The position numbers were made by a program, and so were the translations under genes. This document shows, piece by piece, positions 52,624-63,632 of a stretch of DNA of 64,000 bases. Below the pieces are notes generated by a model. That model worked only from the letters and a program-made list of their open reading frames with translations. It ran no database searches and had not been told where the DNA came from. Source of the stretch: Cladopsammia gracilis. Its lineage: Eukaryota; Cnidaria; Anthozoa; Scleractinia; Dendrophylliidae. Every line of letters begins with the position of its first letter. Position 1 is the stretch's first letter. The stretch is from the NCBI GenBank assembly GCA_022457155.1, contig JAJGOT010000526.1, positions 386,001-450,000 of the forward strand, read 5' to 3'.

Positions 52624-52892
52624 TTAACTAAACACGTGGGCACGATCGAGCTTTTGCTGCTCTGTTAATGTTTTGTGTTGCAAGTTTGACAGAGTCTTTT
52701 TCAAAGAGGTCAATTTGCTATTCTTCTTTACCTTTTCCAATTTTGTCTTTTCCTGGACGATCAGTGTTTCCAGTTCCTTGAGTCTCCCGTATGTAATCTC
52801 CTCCGGCTGGGAGGCCAAACCAAACTGTTACGCTTCAAATCATCCGAATATTTCATAGCATCATTCATACTTGTATCGTTCAGTCGGCTCAT
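52624..52892 (-). other. Possible small coiled-coil coding remnant (copy in X)
   Basis: The minus-strand frame from 52818 reads QPEEITYGRLKELETLIVQE then KTKLEKVKKNSKLTSLKKTL, clearly heptad-like, ending LDRAHVFS-stop. A second frame just upstream (from 52892: MSRLNDTSMNDAMKYSDDLK) would be its natural start, one base out of register. A recurring copy is at 58309-58577. No family is recognised. Confidence 0.35.
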
Positions 52893-53069
52893 TGTCTTGT
52901 AATTAACGCCGCGCTATATCTGTGGCCACAAATTGTCGGAAAATAAATTTGTTCTAAACAAAACTCGTGAATAATTAACGTACATTGACGGCACTAAAAT
53001 AGCAACTGTTCGATATGCCGTCGCATACAATAAATCATACCGAAGTAGACCTAGCTCAAATAACTATTA

Positions 53070-53260
53070 GGGGTGGCGAATGGTACCTTCAAAATCGTGG
53101 GTCTCGGAAAATTTGGGTCCGGTCTCAAAATCTCGGCGGTTTTTGTGTTAAGTCTCAAAGTCTCGTTTGGCAGGTGCTTTTTCTGTCTCGAAGTCTCGGA
53201 TTTTTTTCCCTCAAGGCCTCGGAGTCTACGATGCTTTTGTCAAGCATTCGGAATTTTGGC
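53070..53260. repeat. GTCTCGGA(A)-type short degenerate repeats
   Basis: Units such as GTCTCAAAATCTCGGCGG, GTCTCAAAGTCTCG and GTCTCGAAGTCTCGG recur every ~20-30 bp (also at 58755-58945). No coding meaning is evident. Confidence 0.5.
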
Positions 53261-53559
53261 TGATCAAACTCATATTTATTAAAAATATATATCACGTTTG
53301 GTCACTAAAATATACAAACACAAATAAAAACATTATAAGTTAGTATTGATATTAATACAAGCTAAGTATGACCAGGGTTTTCACTAAGATTTCAAGGCTA
53401 CGTAGCAGGAAATTAGTGTAAAGTCACAAGAGCTGCCGTTTAGAAACAGCTCCGCTGTTTCCTTCCTAGGGGGATCTGGGGTATTCTCCCCCAGGAAATT
53501 TTGAAAAATTAAAGCCTCTTAGACGTGTTTTTCGTGTTTCTGAGCAGCAACATTAAACC

Positions 53560-54110
53560 CTTTAGTCTAATACAGTACGAACGTTTTAATGTACGGAGAA
53601 ACGTCAATCATCGTACTGGGCCTTACAGAAAAACGTCAAGAAGACTAGTCTAATACCGTGCAAACGTATTTATAGCCTGGAGAAGACAAATACCAGGGGG
53701 GTGGGGGACCCTCCCGGGGAGACAAATACCGTAAGCGTACGGCGTACGAACGTACTAACCAGTGACTAACATATAAAGAAAGTCGAAAAACGAGACTTTT
53801 ATCGTATGAACGTTATAACATACGAAATAGAAGACTAGTCTTATACCGTAGGAATGTATTTGCGTATGGCCTGTAGAGAAGACTTTACCGTACGAACGTA
53901 CTAACGATTGAAGGACATCGAAAAGACAATAATTACCGTAGGAATGAGGTAACGTATAAAGAAACGTCGAAAAGGCAAGACTAATAATAACTGTAAGAAT
54001 GTACTAAAAGTACACTGAGTACGGAGAAATGTTTAATAGCAATGTAGGTACTAACGTGCGAAGAAATGTCGAGAACACAAGACTTAATATCGAAAAACGT
54101 TTAAATGACA
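53560..54110. repeat. Degenerate tandem repeat rich in TACCGTACGAACGTA
   Basis: Loose ~60-70 bp units pairing ATACCGTA(C/G)GAA(C/T)GTA with GAGAAACGTCGAAAAGACAA; duplicated at 59245-59795. Confidence 0.6.
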
Positions 54111-54183
54111 GAGTGCGTGTCGTAATAGGCCATTAAGCTGAAACGTTAATTCATTACTAGTACGTTAATAGCTATCCTTGCCT

Positions 54184-54343
54184 CAGGGGCGGATCTAGGG
54201 GAGGGGTGCAGGGGGTGCGCACCCCCTCCTGAGATGACCTGCATCTTTCTAATATAACTAGTATTCTTGTTTACGTCACCCTTCAGTTACGTCATTCCTT
54301 AGAGGTGCACCCCCTCCTAAGAAAAATCCTAGATCCGCCCCTG
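54184..54343. mobile_element. hAT MITE with 5-bp target duplication
   Basis: Ends CAGGGGCGGATCTAGG / CCTAGATCCGCCCCTG, flanked by TGCCT (54179-54183, 54344-54348). The same terminal family as the hAT remnant at 19622. Its copy at 59870 is cut at 60018 by a junction. Confidence 0.85.
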
Positions 54344-54731
54344 TGCCTGTTTGATAGGTGACCAAGAGCAGTTCAATACACCTTATTCATAAATGGCGGC
54401 CGAATGAAATGAGGAGATGCCTTCTTTGCCACTGTAGAAAACAAGTTCTGTTGTTCCGAACACTTCCTACCGACGGATTTTAAACATAGTCTGACTACCG
54501 GGTCATAGACGAGACTTAAAACCGGGAACCGTGCCATCGGTTTTTGCTTGGACAAAAGTGGATGAAGAATCGCCGTGTAGAGCGAAAAGGCTGAAGTTGA
54601 GATGTGAGAAATCTGAAGCTGGGTTAACAAGAGAGAGCGCTCATGAAAGTAAACACCAGAGTGAAACTGAAAATTTCTAAAACGACTCTGTTGTTTTCGG
54701 TCCACCAACACTTGAAAAGTGGGTAGAAGAA

Positions 54732-55802
54732 ATGAAGATGGAAAATGAAAGGCTCCTTCATGAATTACAAGAATGTAAAGCTAGGGAGAGGATTTCCAAG
54801 TTTGGTCTGGAACGATTTTTAAGTAGTAATGAAGATATAAAATTTTATACTGGATTCCCTGATTATGCAACTTTACTAGAATTCTGGAAATATGTTGAGC
54901 CTAATGCCTCAAAATTAACATATTTCAGTTATGTACGTGATAATACTGATTCTGTTAATTTTGAAGACTACTTTCCATTCATTGCAGGGAAAGAAAAGAG
55001 GTTTCCTGGAAGCAATGTTGGTTGTTCCAGAAGGTTGCAACCGATTGACGAGTTTTGGCTTTCTCTAACTCGTTTAAGACTTGGGTTATTTGAGCGTGAC
55101 CTTGCTTTTAGGTTTAGTATTTCAGAACCAGTTGTTTCAGATATAACTATAACATGGGCTAATTACCTATATTTGATGTTAGGAAGCTTACCAATATGGT
55201 CGTCTAAAGAGCAGATTAAACAGCATCTACCTGAAGTTTTTAAGGGGGAATTTGAAAACATAAGATGCATAATAGACTGCACAGAAATAAAATGCCAGAC
55301 CCCTCAAGACCTTGAGAAACAAAGTGAACTTTATTCTGAATACAAGTCCCACAACACATTCAAAGGTCTTGTGGGGATTTCCCCGAATGTTAGGATTACA
55401 TTTGTGAGTAACTTGTATGGAGGAAGTATATCTGACAAGGAGATTGTAAAATGCACTTCTTTTGTTGACTTGCTGGATGAAAATGATTTGATTATGGCTG
55501 ATCGTGGATTTGACATTCAGGATTTACTGGCAAATAAGAAGGTTACACTTTTCATTCCTCCTAAACGACAAAGTAAATCTGAACAGTTTTCTAAGAAAGA
55601 ATGTTTTGAAACTATGAGAATTGCCAATTTGAGAATCCATGTTGAAAGGGCCATCCGGAGAATCAAGGGTTGGCACATCTTTGATGGTGTTGTGCCATTA
55701 AGTTTATGTGGAGTGGTAAATCAGCTCTGGACAGTGAGCTGCATGTTTGCTAGTAAACTGGCAAAAGCCTGCATTAACATGTTAACAGTTTTAAAGATTT
55801 AA
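54732..55802 (+). CDS. ISL2EU transposase DDE domain (copy 2, 356 aa)
   Basis: Same protein as copy 1 with Trp-to-Arg in ISPNVRITF. The catalytic DDE residues (182, 257, 305) are unchanged and the frame is intact. The THAP domain is largely missing upstream (the segment starts at its middle), so the protein could not bind DNA in the normal way. Confidence 0.82.
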   Translation: MKMENERLLHELQECKARERISKFGLERFLSSNEDIKFYTGFPDYATLLEFWKYVEPNASKLTYFSYVRDNTDSVNFEDYFPFIAGKEKRFPGSNVGCSRRLQPIDEFWLSLTRLRLGLFERDLAFRFSISEPVVSDITITWANYLYLMLGSLPIWSSKEQIKQHLPEVFKGEFENIRCIIDCTEIKCQTPQDLEKQSELYSEYKSHNTFKGLVGISPNVRITFVSNLYGGSISDKEIVKCTSFVDLLDENDLIMADRGFDIQDLLANKKVTLFIPPKRQSKSEQFSKKECFETMRIANLRIHVERAIRRIKGWHIFDGVVPLSLCGVVNQLWTVSCMFASKLAKACINMLTVLKI

Positions 55803-56095
55803 GTGAACCATTCACTGGAAAATGTTAAAATCCTAAGATACAAAAACTTATTGTCAAGGGTTAAAATATTGAAGTTGCAGTTATGTTAAATTTCTATGAT
55901 TCTGGAGATTCCGTTCCTTTGAACTAAGGTTTTAAAATTCAATTGTCAATTACCATAATCAAAGTACAACAAGTGTTTGCATTCTTTCTCACTGTGCATG
56001 TCAAATATGAAACATGAATATTATACAAAACTGATTGTTAGTGATCACCTAAAAGTATATCTAGATAGGCCATCTTTGAGCTTGGGGTAAGCTAA

Positions 56096-56414
56096 CTAAT
56101 AGATGATATATGCATCATAAAATTCTTCAATGTTCTTTTGTTTCTTCTTCCACCATTCTGGCTCAAAGGGAATTTCTGTGCAAAAAAATTCTCCCTTACT
56201 TCCAAGGATTGCAAGGACACCCCAAAGTCTTTTGACAACATACAGTTGCTGTTGTACTTGATAAAAGTACATATGATTCTTGTTGACTTGTAGTACACCG
56301 GAATCAGACATTTTGCATATAGATTTCCGCATTAGAGCATCTTTCAGGCTCTCACCATCCTTGACAATGATATTCTTAGCTTCAAAAATTCCATGTGGAT
56401 CACTCTTGCTTGGA
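56096..56414 (-). pseudogene. YqaJ C-terminal fragment (copy 2), fused to C1q sequence
   Basis: Encodes the last ~105 residues of YqaJ (from DPHGIFEAKNI to DAYIIY). Upstream it reads directly into C1q exon DNA at 56412-56415, out of the C1q frame. It lacks the WxxxR and PDG motifs, so it is non-functional. Confidence 0.8.
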
Positions 56415-56977
56415 GGGTGATGCTCCGCTGTGCATACTGAACAAACCTTTAGTGCCGCTTGTTCTCCAGCTCTCAATCCGGGTCTTCTTTTGGGTTTGAA
56501 TAGCTAGGTCACTTGATAACACTGCATGAAAACCCGGCACAGAGCCTATGCGTGACATCTGGACAACCGAAAAAGTGCTGTCGAGCAGCAATGCTCCCAT
56601 GGAACCATGCAAGTACAAGGCTAACACATCATTTTCATAAAGGCGCAGAAAACCTGAAAGACTTAACGTCCTTTCTAAAGTCGTATTACCGTACACACCT
56701 GAAATGCCATTTGTTTCATGGAACTCGCCATTTATCACCAAAGTCGCTTTTAAAAATCCATCACTTGTGTTTACCATATGTAGATTAAGAGCAACAAAGT
56801 ATATTGCTGGTTCGGGTGTAACGAAACTGTCACAGAAGCTCTTTCCTCCCGAAGCGGCGGCCTCAAAGAATCCTTTTCGTGAAGTGACACTCCACGGCTT
56901 CACCAAAGTCCACCCAACATCAGGCATATGATGGACTGTGCATCCTAAATAACTGGAAACTCCCACCTCAAGAAATG
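56415..56977 (-). pseudogene. Partial duplicate of the C1q-like exon
   Basis: Copy of 50730-51292 with the same acceptor at its upper end. It covers the first C1q domain and part of the second, then runs into YqaJ fragment sequence and a stop. Confidence 0.85.
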
Positions 56978-58308
56978 CTGTGGGTAATAACAGTAAAAAA
57001 GTGTTATATCGCTGTGGTTCTCATGTATAATAGATGGCTATTATTTTATCAAAAGGAGAACATGATAACACAAAGCTTTTAAACGAAACTTGTAAATAGC
57101 GATAAGTCAGTTTTACATCATGTTGCAATCTTCTGTATTTCGGTATTTAATAGAAGTCTTTTGCCTTCTTGGTCATCCTTTAGTCTTTGGTATGGTTGCT
57201 GAATTTCATTCAAGAGAAAATATTTAATATAATTAACTGAAAACCACAGGTAGCCCAAGTTGTACATATTGTGGAAAATCATTAAGATTGATATAAAACT
57301 GAGTTTATGTGTGTGTTTTATCGCACTGTAAATTCATTTGTGCAATATCTTACTATATAATTGGTGTAATCATAATAAAACGAGCGAGAATAATCGCCAT
57401 ACATTTGAATTAATTATTATTCTATCGTGATTTAATTGTTGCTCACAATCAATATAAAAGGGTAGCGAAGGTAGCAGAGTGGTATTTTAAAGACATGAAA
57501 TTCGCTGTCTTTTCTTTACTTTTTCCTGTTGCTATCGCACGTTCGCGGGAGTAATCTTGTCGCTCGTCGCCATTTCATTTATTCGATGTCGCTGTGTCAA
57601 CGCTGTGTCGCATGTCGAAATTTACCCCAACAGGGCCTCATATATGGAACAGCCATCTCCGCTCCCCTCGAAGTACTGCATAATGGTCTTCAGTCTGATA
57701 GCACGTCCCCTTCTAATACTTGCGGCAAAACAAAACTGCAGTAAATTTTGAGGGGCGCGGCGCTTCTGCTCCTTGATTTTCTTGTAAGAACCAGCAAGAA
57801 AGCGATTTTCTAAACGAAGAAAGGAATCCCCTCCCCCAGTTTAGTCCACCTCGCTCAATCTTCATACAGTAATACACCACATGAAAACTGCTGCGCACAG
57901 CCGGCTGCTCATAAAAAAGACGCTAAATATATGCACCCAAAGTATTTATTGCGATGTACTCATTCGCGTTTAGATACTCGGGACAATAATATTATGGCAC
58001 TAGTTCCTGGTGTAAGCTCATCGTAACTAATGTCTTTAGTAACATCTCAACCCACTGTGCGGCAAATGAGAAGCATTTTTTCTTTTTAACTCGACTTCAA
58101 TTTCCGCTTACCTCGTGCCTTCCGTAAATGGTGCCCTGACAAGGACTCTTCTTCGCTTTCGTCATCTGCTACGGCTACGCAAGCCCCATTTCAAATAAGG
58201 CGTTTCTTTACGACTTGCGATAAATCTTCAAACTGTCGAAGGTCTCCAGGCGAATTTCTTAGGACTTGCTTTTCACTTCAACGATTCAGTTTATTCCCGG
58301 TCTTATAT

Positions 58309-58577
58309 TTAACTAAACACGTGGGCACGATCGAGCTTTTGCTGCTCTGTTAATGTTTTGTGTTGCAAGTTTGACAGAGTCTTTTTCAAAGAGGTCAATT
58401 TGCTATTCTTCTTTACCTTTTCCAATTTTGTCTTTTCCTGGACGATCAGTGTTTCCAGTTCCTTGAGTCTCCCGTATGTAATCTCCTCCGGCTGGGAGGC
58501 CAAACCAAACTGTTACGCTTCAAATCATCCGAATATTTCATAGCATCATTCATACTTGTATCGTTCAGTCCGCTCAT
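58309..58577 (-). other. Possible small coiled-coil coding remnant (copy in X')
   Basis: Same as 52624-52892, with no change in the coiled-coil frame. Confidence 0.35.
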
Positions 58578-59869
58578 TGTCTTGTAATTAACGCCGCGCT
58601 ATATCTGTGGCCACAAATTGTCGGAAAATAAATTTGTTCTAAACAAAACTCGTGAATAATTAACGTACATTGACGGCACTAAAATAGCAACTGTTCGATA
58701 TGCCGTCGCATACAATAAATCATACCGAAGTAGACCTAGCTCAAATAACTATTAGGGGTGGCGAATGGTTCCTTCAAAATCGTGGGTCTCGGAAAATTTG
58801 GGTCCGGTCTCAAAATCTCGGCGGTTTTTGTGTTAAGTCTCAAAGTCTCGTTTGGCAGGTGCTTTTTCTGTCTCGAAGTCTCGGATTTTTTTCACTCAAG
58901 GCCTCGGAGTCTACGATGCTTTTGTCAAGCATTCGGAATTTTGGCTGATCAAACTCATATTTATTAAAAATATATATCACGTTTGGTCACTAAAATATAC
59001 AAACACAAATAAAAACATTATAAGTTAGTATTAATATTAATACAAGGTAAGTATGACCAGGGTTTTCACTAAGATTTCAAGGCTACGTAGCAGGAAATTA
59101 GTGTAAAGTCACAAGAGCTGCCGTTTAGAAACAGCTCCGCTGTTTCCTTCCTAGGGGGATCTGGGGGTATTCTCCCCCAGGAAATTTTGAAAAATTAAAG
59201 CCTCTTAGACGTGTTTTTCGTGTTTCTGAGCAGCAACATTAAACCCTTTAGTCTAATACAGTACGAACGTTTTAATGTATGGAGAAACGTCAATCATTGT
59301 ACTGGGCCTTACAGAAAAACGTCAAGAAGACTAGTCTAATACCGTGCAAACGTATTTATAGCCTGGAGAAGACAAATACCAGGGGGGTGGGGGACCCTCC
59401 CGGGGAGACAAATACCATAAGCGTACGGCGTACGAACGTACTAACCAGTGACTAACATATAAAGAAAGTCGAAAAACGAGACTTTTATCGTATGAACGTT
59501 ATAACATACGAAATAGAAGACTAGTCTTATACCGTAGGAATGTATTTGCGTATGGCCTGTAGAGAAGACTTTACCGTACGAACGTACTAACGATTGAAGG
59601 ACATCGAAAAGACAATAATTACCGTAGGAATGAGGTAACGTATAAAGAAACGTCGAAAAGGCAAGACTAATAATAACTGTAAGAATGTACTAAAAGTACA
59701 CTGAGTACGGAGAAATGTTTAATAGCAATGTAGGTACTAACGTGCGAAGAAATGTCGAGAACACAAGACTTAATATCGAAAAACGTTTAAATGACAGAGT
59801 GCGTGTCGTAATAGGCCATTAAGCTGAAACGTTAATTCATTACTAGTACGTTAATAGCTATCCTTGCCT

Positions 59870-60018
59870 CAGGGGCGGATCTAGGGGAGGGGTGCAGGGG
59901 GTGCGCACCCCCTCCTGAGATGACCTGCATCCTTCTAATATAACTAGTATTCTTGTTTACGTCACCCTTCAGTTACGTCATTCCTTAGAGGTGCACCCCC
60001 TCCTAAGAAAAATCCTAG
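59870..60018. mobile_element. hAT MITE, right end truncated at the duplication junction
   Basis: Copy of 54184-54333; ends at CCTAG where ISL2EU copy 3 starts (CTCTGGTAACGG). Confidence 0.85.
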
Positions 60019-61562
60019 CTCTGGTAACGGACAAAAATTTGAATTTTTTGATTGGCCGTTTAAAAATGAATGCGCAACAAGGTAAAAAAATTTACGCTTC
60101 TACGCATAAGGTTTTACTTCCGGTTGAATTTCAAATGTTGAAGTCCTATGACGACTACATCAACAAAACCAACGTTACCTTTTGTTTGGTTTAGCAGGTA
60201 AAGATACGGCTGCTAAATTTCAAAGTATAACGGGATATGATTGTTGCTAAATATGAGCGATTCGTTTCCGAAAATAATCAGTATGTGTCTTGGAAGACGA
60301 AGCTATAAGCGGCCACGCTTGCAACAGGGACGAGTATTAATTAAAGGAGAGGCAGAAATCCTGAAGAAAGAAAAGCCCAAGGGTGAAAAGAAATATTACC
60401 ACTAGGTTAGCCATTTTAAATAACAACAACAACAACAACGCTATCAGCACTCTCGTAAAGCAAGTTATATTACATTTTCTTTATTGGGTAGCACTCTTTG
60501 CTACAACTTGAAATACAAATCTAGGAAAACGAAGGTCACTCGAAGCCCAATTAAAATAACATGAAACGAATGCAAAACAAAAATTCCTCGATATTTCTTA
60601 CCACTGTTCGATGAAATAAGCCTAATCAATGACCACAGCGTGTCCATCAACAAACTTAGCTGTCCCATCAACTGATTTGGTCGGATATGATAGCGTTCAG
60701 TGGCGAAACGATAAATACACAGCTCCCAAACGAAAGAAATCGGTTGACTTATCGAGGATTTTCTAAAACCAGTTGGTAAAATACAAAGACAATCTTTCTT
60801 CTAAATAACAGCAGCACGTAAAGCTTTTAAAAATATTAAACAAACATCGGTGATAAACATTTTAAAAACATGCATTTTATGAACTTAACGTTTCTTATGC
60901 TAGTCAACATACAACCTATACTAATAAAGTAACAGCTTTTCGCTGCTAACATTGGCATTCAATGCTGGCTGTAAATCCTGAATAAATAAGGTCTCTTTAA
61001 CCTTACAATGGTAGCCAGTCTTGCCAGACGCCAAAATGTCAAAATGGTCCCATCTGATGTCACCGCTGTTTGTTTAATATTTTTAATCAAGCTACGATGG
61101 CCGAAGACCAAGAGTTTATATGACACGTAAAGCTTTTCTTTTTCTTTTTCAGCGCGACGTTGTACAGTCCTTTCGAACGCCATTCCACACACGGAGCATT
61201 CTCGTCTCCAGAGCTCAACCAAACGAAACGAGGGCTCTGGGGACGAGAATGCACACACGAAAGGTTTTCTTATTTCCGGTTTCTGGCATTGAGCAAGCAC
61301 AATAGTACATTAATGCATTAGGCATGCGCTAACGGATGTCGTTGATTTTACGACATCCGGAAGGCACTGTTACCAGAGCCCTTCGTTTTTACCGCTGACC
61401 AAACGAAACGAAGGCTCTGGGGACGAGAATGGTTACGTTGGTGAAACTAGCCGACACCTCTCGACACGCATGCGCGAACATTTAATACTCCGATTCCAGA
61501 AAAAATCGGAAGTTGCATGGAAGTGAGGCTTAATAGCCCTCGCGGGATTGAAATATAAACAT

Positions 61563-62266
61563 GGCGGACGATGAAAAGGAGCTTTTGGAAAGGTAGGTGT
61601 TCGTATATCATCCTTCGATCAGCTGTTAGCTGTTTATTTTAAACTTGCTGTTTAGGCATATGGTTTCATATAAAATTTGCTCAATTTGCTTTCTCAAGAT
61701 CAAGAACCTGCAATCAGTGGAAACAATGGACGAAACAATTGCAAACGGAAGCGGAGTTGTTAGCAAATATAAAGCTACTTCACCGGAGCAAATTATGAAC
61801 AAGGAGAAAAAGCTTGGCCACAAATGCTGTCCAATGCTGTGCAGCAGCACGCTGTAATAACCGAAGTGAAAATAGACCTGATCTATCATTTTCATGAGTT
61901 TCCATCGGACACACAACAAAGGAAGAAGTGGGAAATTCGAATGAAAAGAGGAGATGCCTTCTTTGCCACTGTAGAAAACAAGTTCTGTTGTTCCGAACAC
62001 TTCCTACCGACGGATTTTAAACATAGTCTGACTACCGGGTCATAGACGAGACTTAAAACCGGGAACCGTGCCATCGGTTTTTGCTTGGACAAAAGTGGAT
62101 GAAGAATCGCCGTGTAGAGCGAAAAGGCTGAAGTTGAGATGTGAGAAATCTGAAGCTGGGTTAACAAGAGAGAGCGCTCATGAAAGTAAACACCAGAGTG
62201 AAACTGAAAATTTCTAAAACGACTCTGTTGTTTTCGGTCCACCAACACTTGAAAAGTGGGTAGAAG
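61563..62266 (+). pseudogene. ISL2EU transposase 5' region with THAP domain (copy 3)
   Basis: Same exon-like layout as copy 1 (MADDEKELLE then donor-like GTAGGT; acceptor-like TGCTGTTTAG). It has an extra T in a T-run at about 61888-61891, which adds a second frameshift inside the THAP domain. It shares the stops found in copy 1. Confidence 0.65.
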
Positions 62267-62268
62267 AA

Positions 62269-63339
62269 ATGAAGATGGAAAATGAAAGGCTCCTTCATGA
62301 ATTACAAGAATGTAAAGCTAGGGAGAGGATTTCCAAGTTTGGTCTGGAACGATTTTTAAGTAGTAATGAAGATATAAAATTTTATACTGGATTCCCTGAT
62401 TATGCAACTTTACTAGAATTCTGGAAATATGTTGAGCCTAATGCCTCAAAATTAACATATTTCAGTTATGTACGTGATAATACTGATTCTGTTAATTTTG
62501 AAGACTACTTTCCATTCATTGCAGGGAAAGAAAAGAGGTTTCCTGGAAGCAATGTTGGTTGTTCCAGAAGGTTGCAACCGATTGACGAGTTTTGGCTTTC
62601 TCTAACTCGTTTAAGACTTGGGTTATTTGAGCGTGACCTTGCTTTTAGGTTTAGTAATTCAGAACCAGTTGTTTCAGATATAACTATAACATGGGCTAAT
62701 TACCTATATTTGATGTTAGGAAGCTTACCAATATGGTCGTCTAAAGAGCAGATTAAACAGCATCTACCTGAAGTTTTTAAGGGGGAATTTGAAAACATAA
62801 GATGCATAATAGACTGCACAGAAATAAAATGCCAGACCCCTCAAGACCTTGAGAAACAAAGTGAACTTTGTTCTGAATACAAGTCCCACAACACATTCAA
62901 AGGTCTTGTGGGGATTTCCCCGAATGTTTGGATTACATTTGTGAGTAACTTGTATGGAGGAAGTATATCTGACAAGGAGATTGTAAAATGCACTTCTTTT
63001 GTTGACTTGCTGGATGAAAATGATTTGATTATGGCTGATCGTGGATTTGACATTCAGGATTTACTGGCAAATAAGAAGGTTACACTTTTCATTCCTCCTA
63101 AACGACAAAGTAAATCTGAACAGTTTTCTAAGAAAGAATGTTTTGAAACTATGAGAATTGCCAATTTGAGAATCCATGTTGAAAGGGCCATCCGGAGAAT
63201 CAAGGGTTGGCACATCTTTGATGGTGTTGTGCCATTAAGTTTATGTGGAGTGGTAAATCAGCTCTGGACAGTGAGCTGCATGTTTGCTAGTAAACTGGCA
63301 AAAGCCTGCATTAACATGTTAACAGTTTTAAAGATTTAA
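62269..63339 (+). CDS. ISL2EU transposase DDE domain (copy 3, 356 aa)
   Basis: Same as copy 1 apart from Ile-to-Asn (RFSNSEPVV) and Tyr-to-Cys (SELCSEY). The DDE triad is retained and the frame is intact. Confidence 0.83.
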   Translation: MKMENERLLHELQECKARERISKFGLERFLSSNEDIKFYTGFPDYATLLEFWKYVEPNASKLTYFSYVRDNTDSVNFEDYFPFIAGKEKRFPGSNVGCSRRLQPIDEFWLSLTRLRLGLFERDLAFRFSNSEPVVSDITITWANYLYLMLGSLPIWSSKEQIKQHLPEVFKGEFENIRCIIDCTEIKCQTPQDLEKQSELCSEYKSHNTFKGLVGISPNVWITFVSNLYGGSISDKEIVKCTSFVDLLDENDLIMADRGFDIQDLLANKKVTLFIPPKRQSKSEQFSKKECFETMRIANLRIHVERAIRRIKGWHIFDGVVPLSLCGVVNQLWTVSCMFASKLAKACINMLTVLKI

Positions 63340-63632
63340 GTGAACCATTCACTGGAAAATGTTAAAATCCTAAGATACAAAAACTTATTGTCAAGGGTTA
63401 AAATATTGAAGTTGCAGTTATGTTAAATTTCTATGATTCTGGAGATTCCGTTCCTTTGAACTAAGGTTTTAAAATTCAATTGTCAATTACCATAATCAAA
63501 GTACAACAAGTGTTTGCATTCTTTCTCACTGTGCATGTCAAATATGAAACATGAATATTATACAAAACTGATTGTTAGTGATCACCTAAAAGTATACCTA
63601 GATAGGCCATCTTTGAGCTTGGGGTAAGCTAA

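Larger units (their letters stand above)
50730..54343. repeat. Segmental duplication, copy X
   Basis: 3.6 kb repeated at 56415-60018 with a constant offset of ~5685 and only scattered substitutions. It contains the 5' third of the large C1q exon, its upstream intron/flank and the hAT MITE. Confidence 0.92.
54401..56414 (+). mobile_element. ISL2EU transposon, copy 2 (internal fragment)
   Basis: Identical to 43646-45660 apart from a few substitutions. It lacks the N-terminal THAP start and most of YqaJ. The left junction shares CGAATGAAA between flanks. The right junction shares GGA with the C1q exon. Confidence 0.88.
56415..60018. repeat. Segmental duplication, copy X'
   Basis: Second copy of 50730-54335; it ends inside the hAT MITE where a TAG shared by both sides joins to ISL2EU copy 3. 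Confidence 0.92.
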
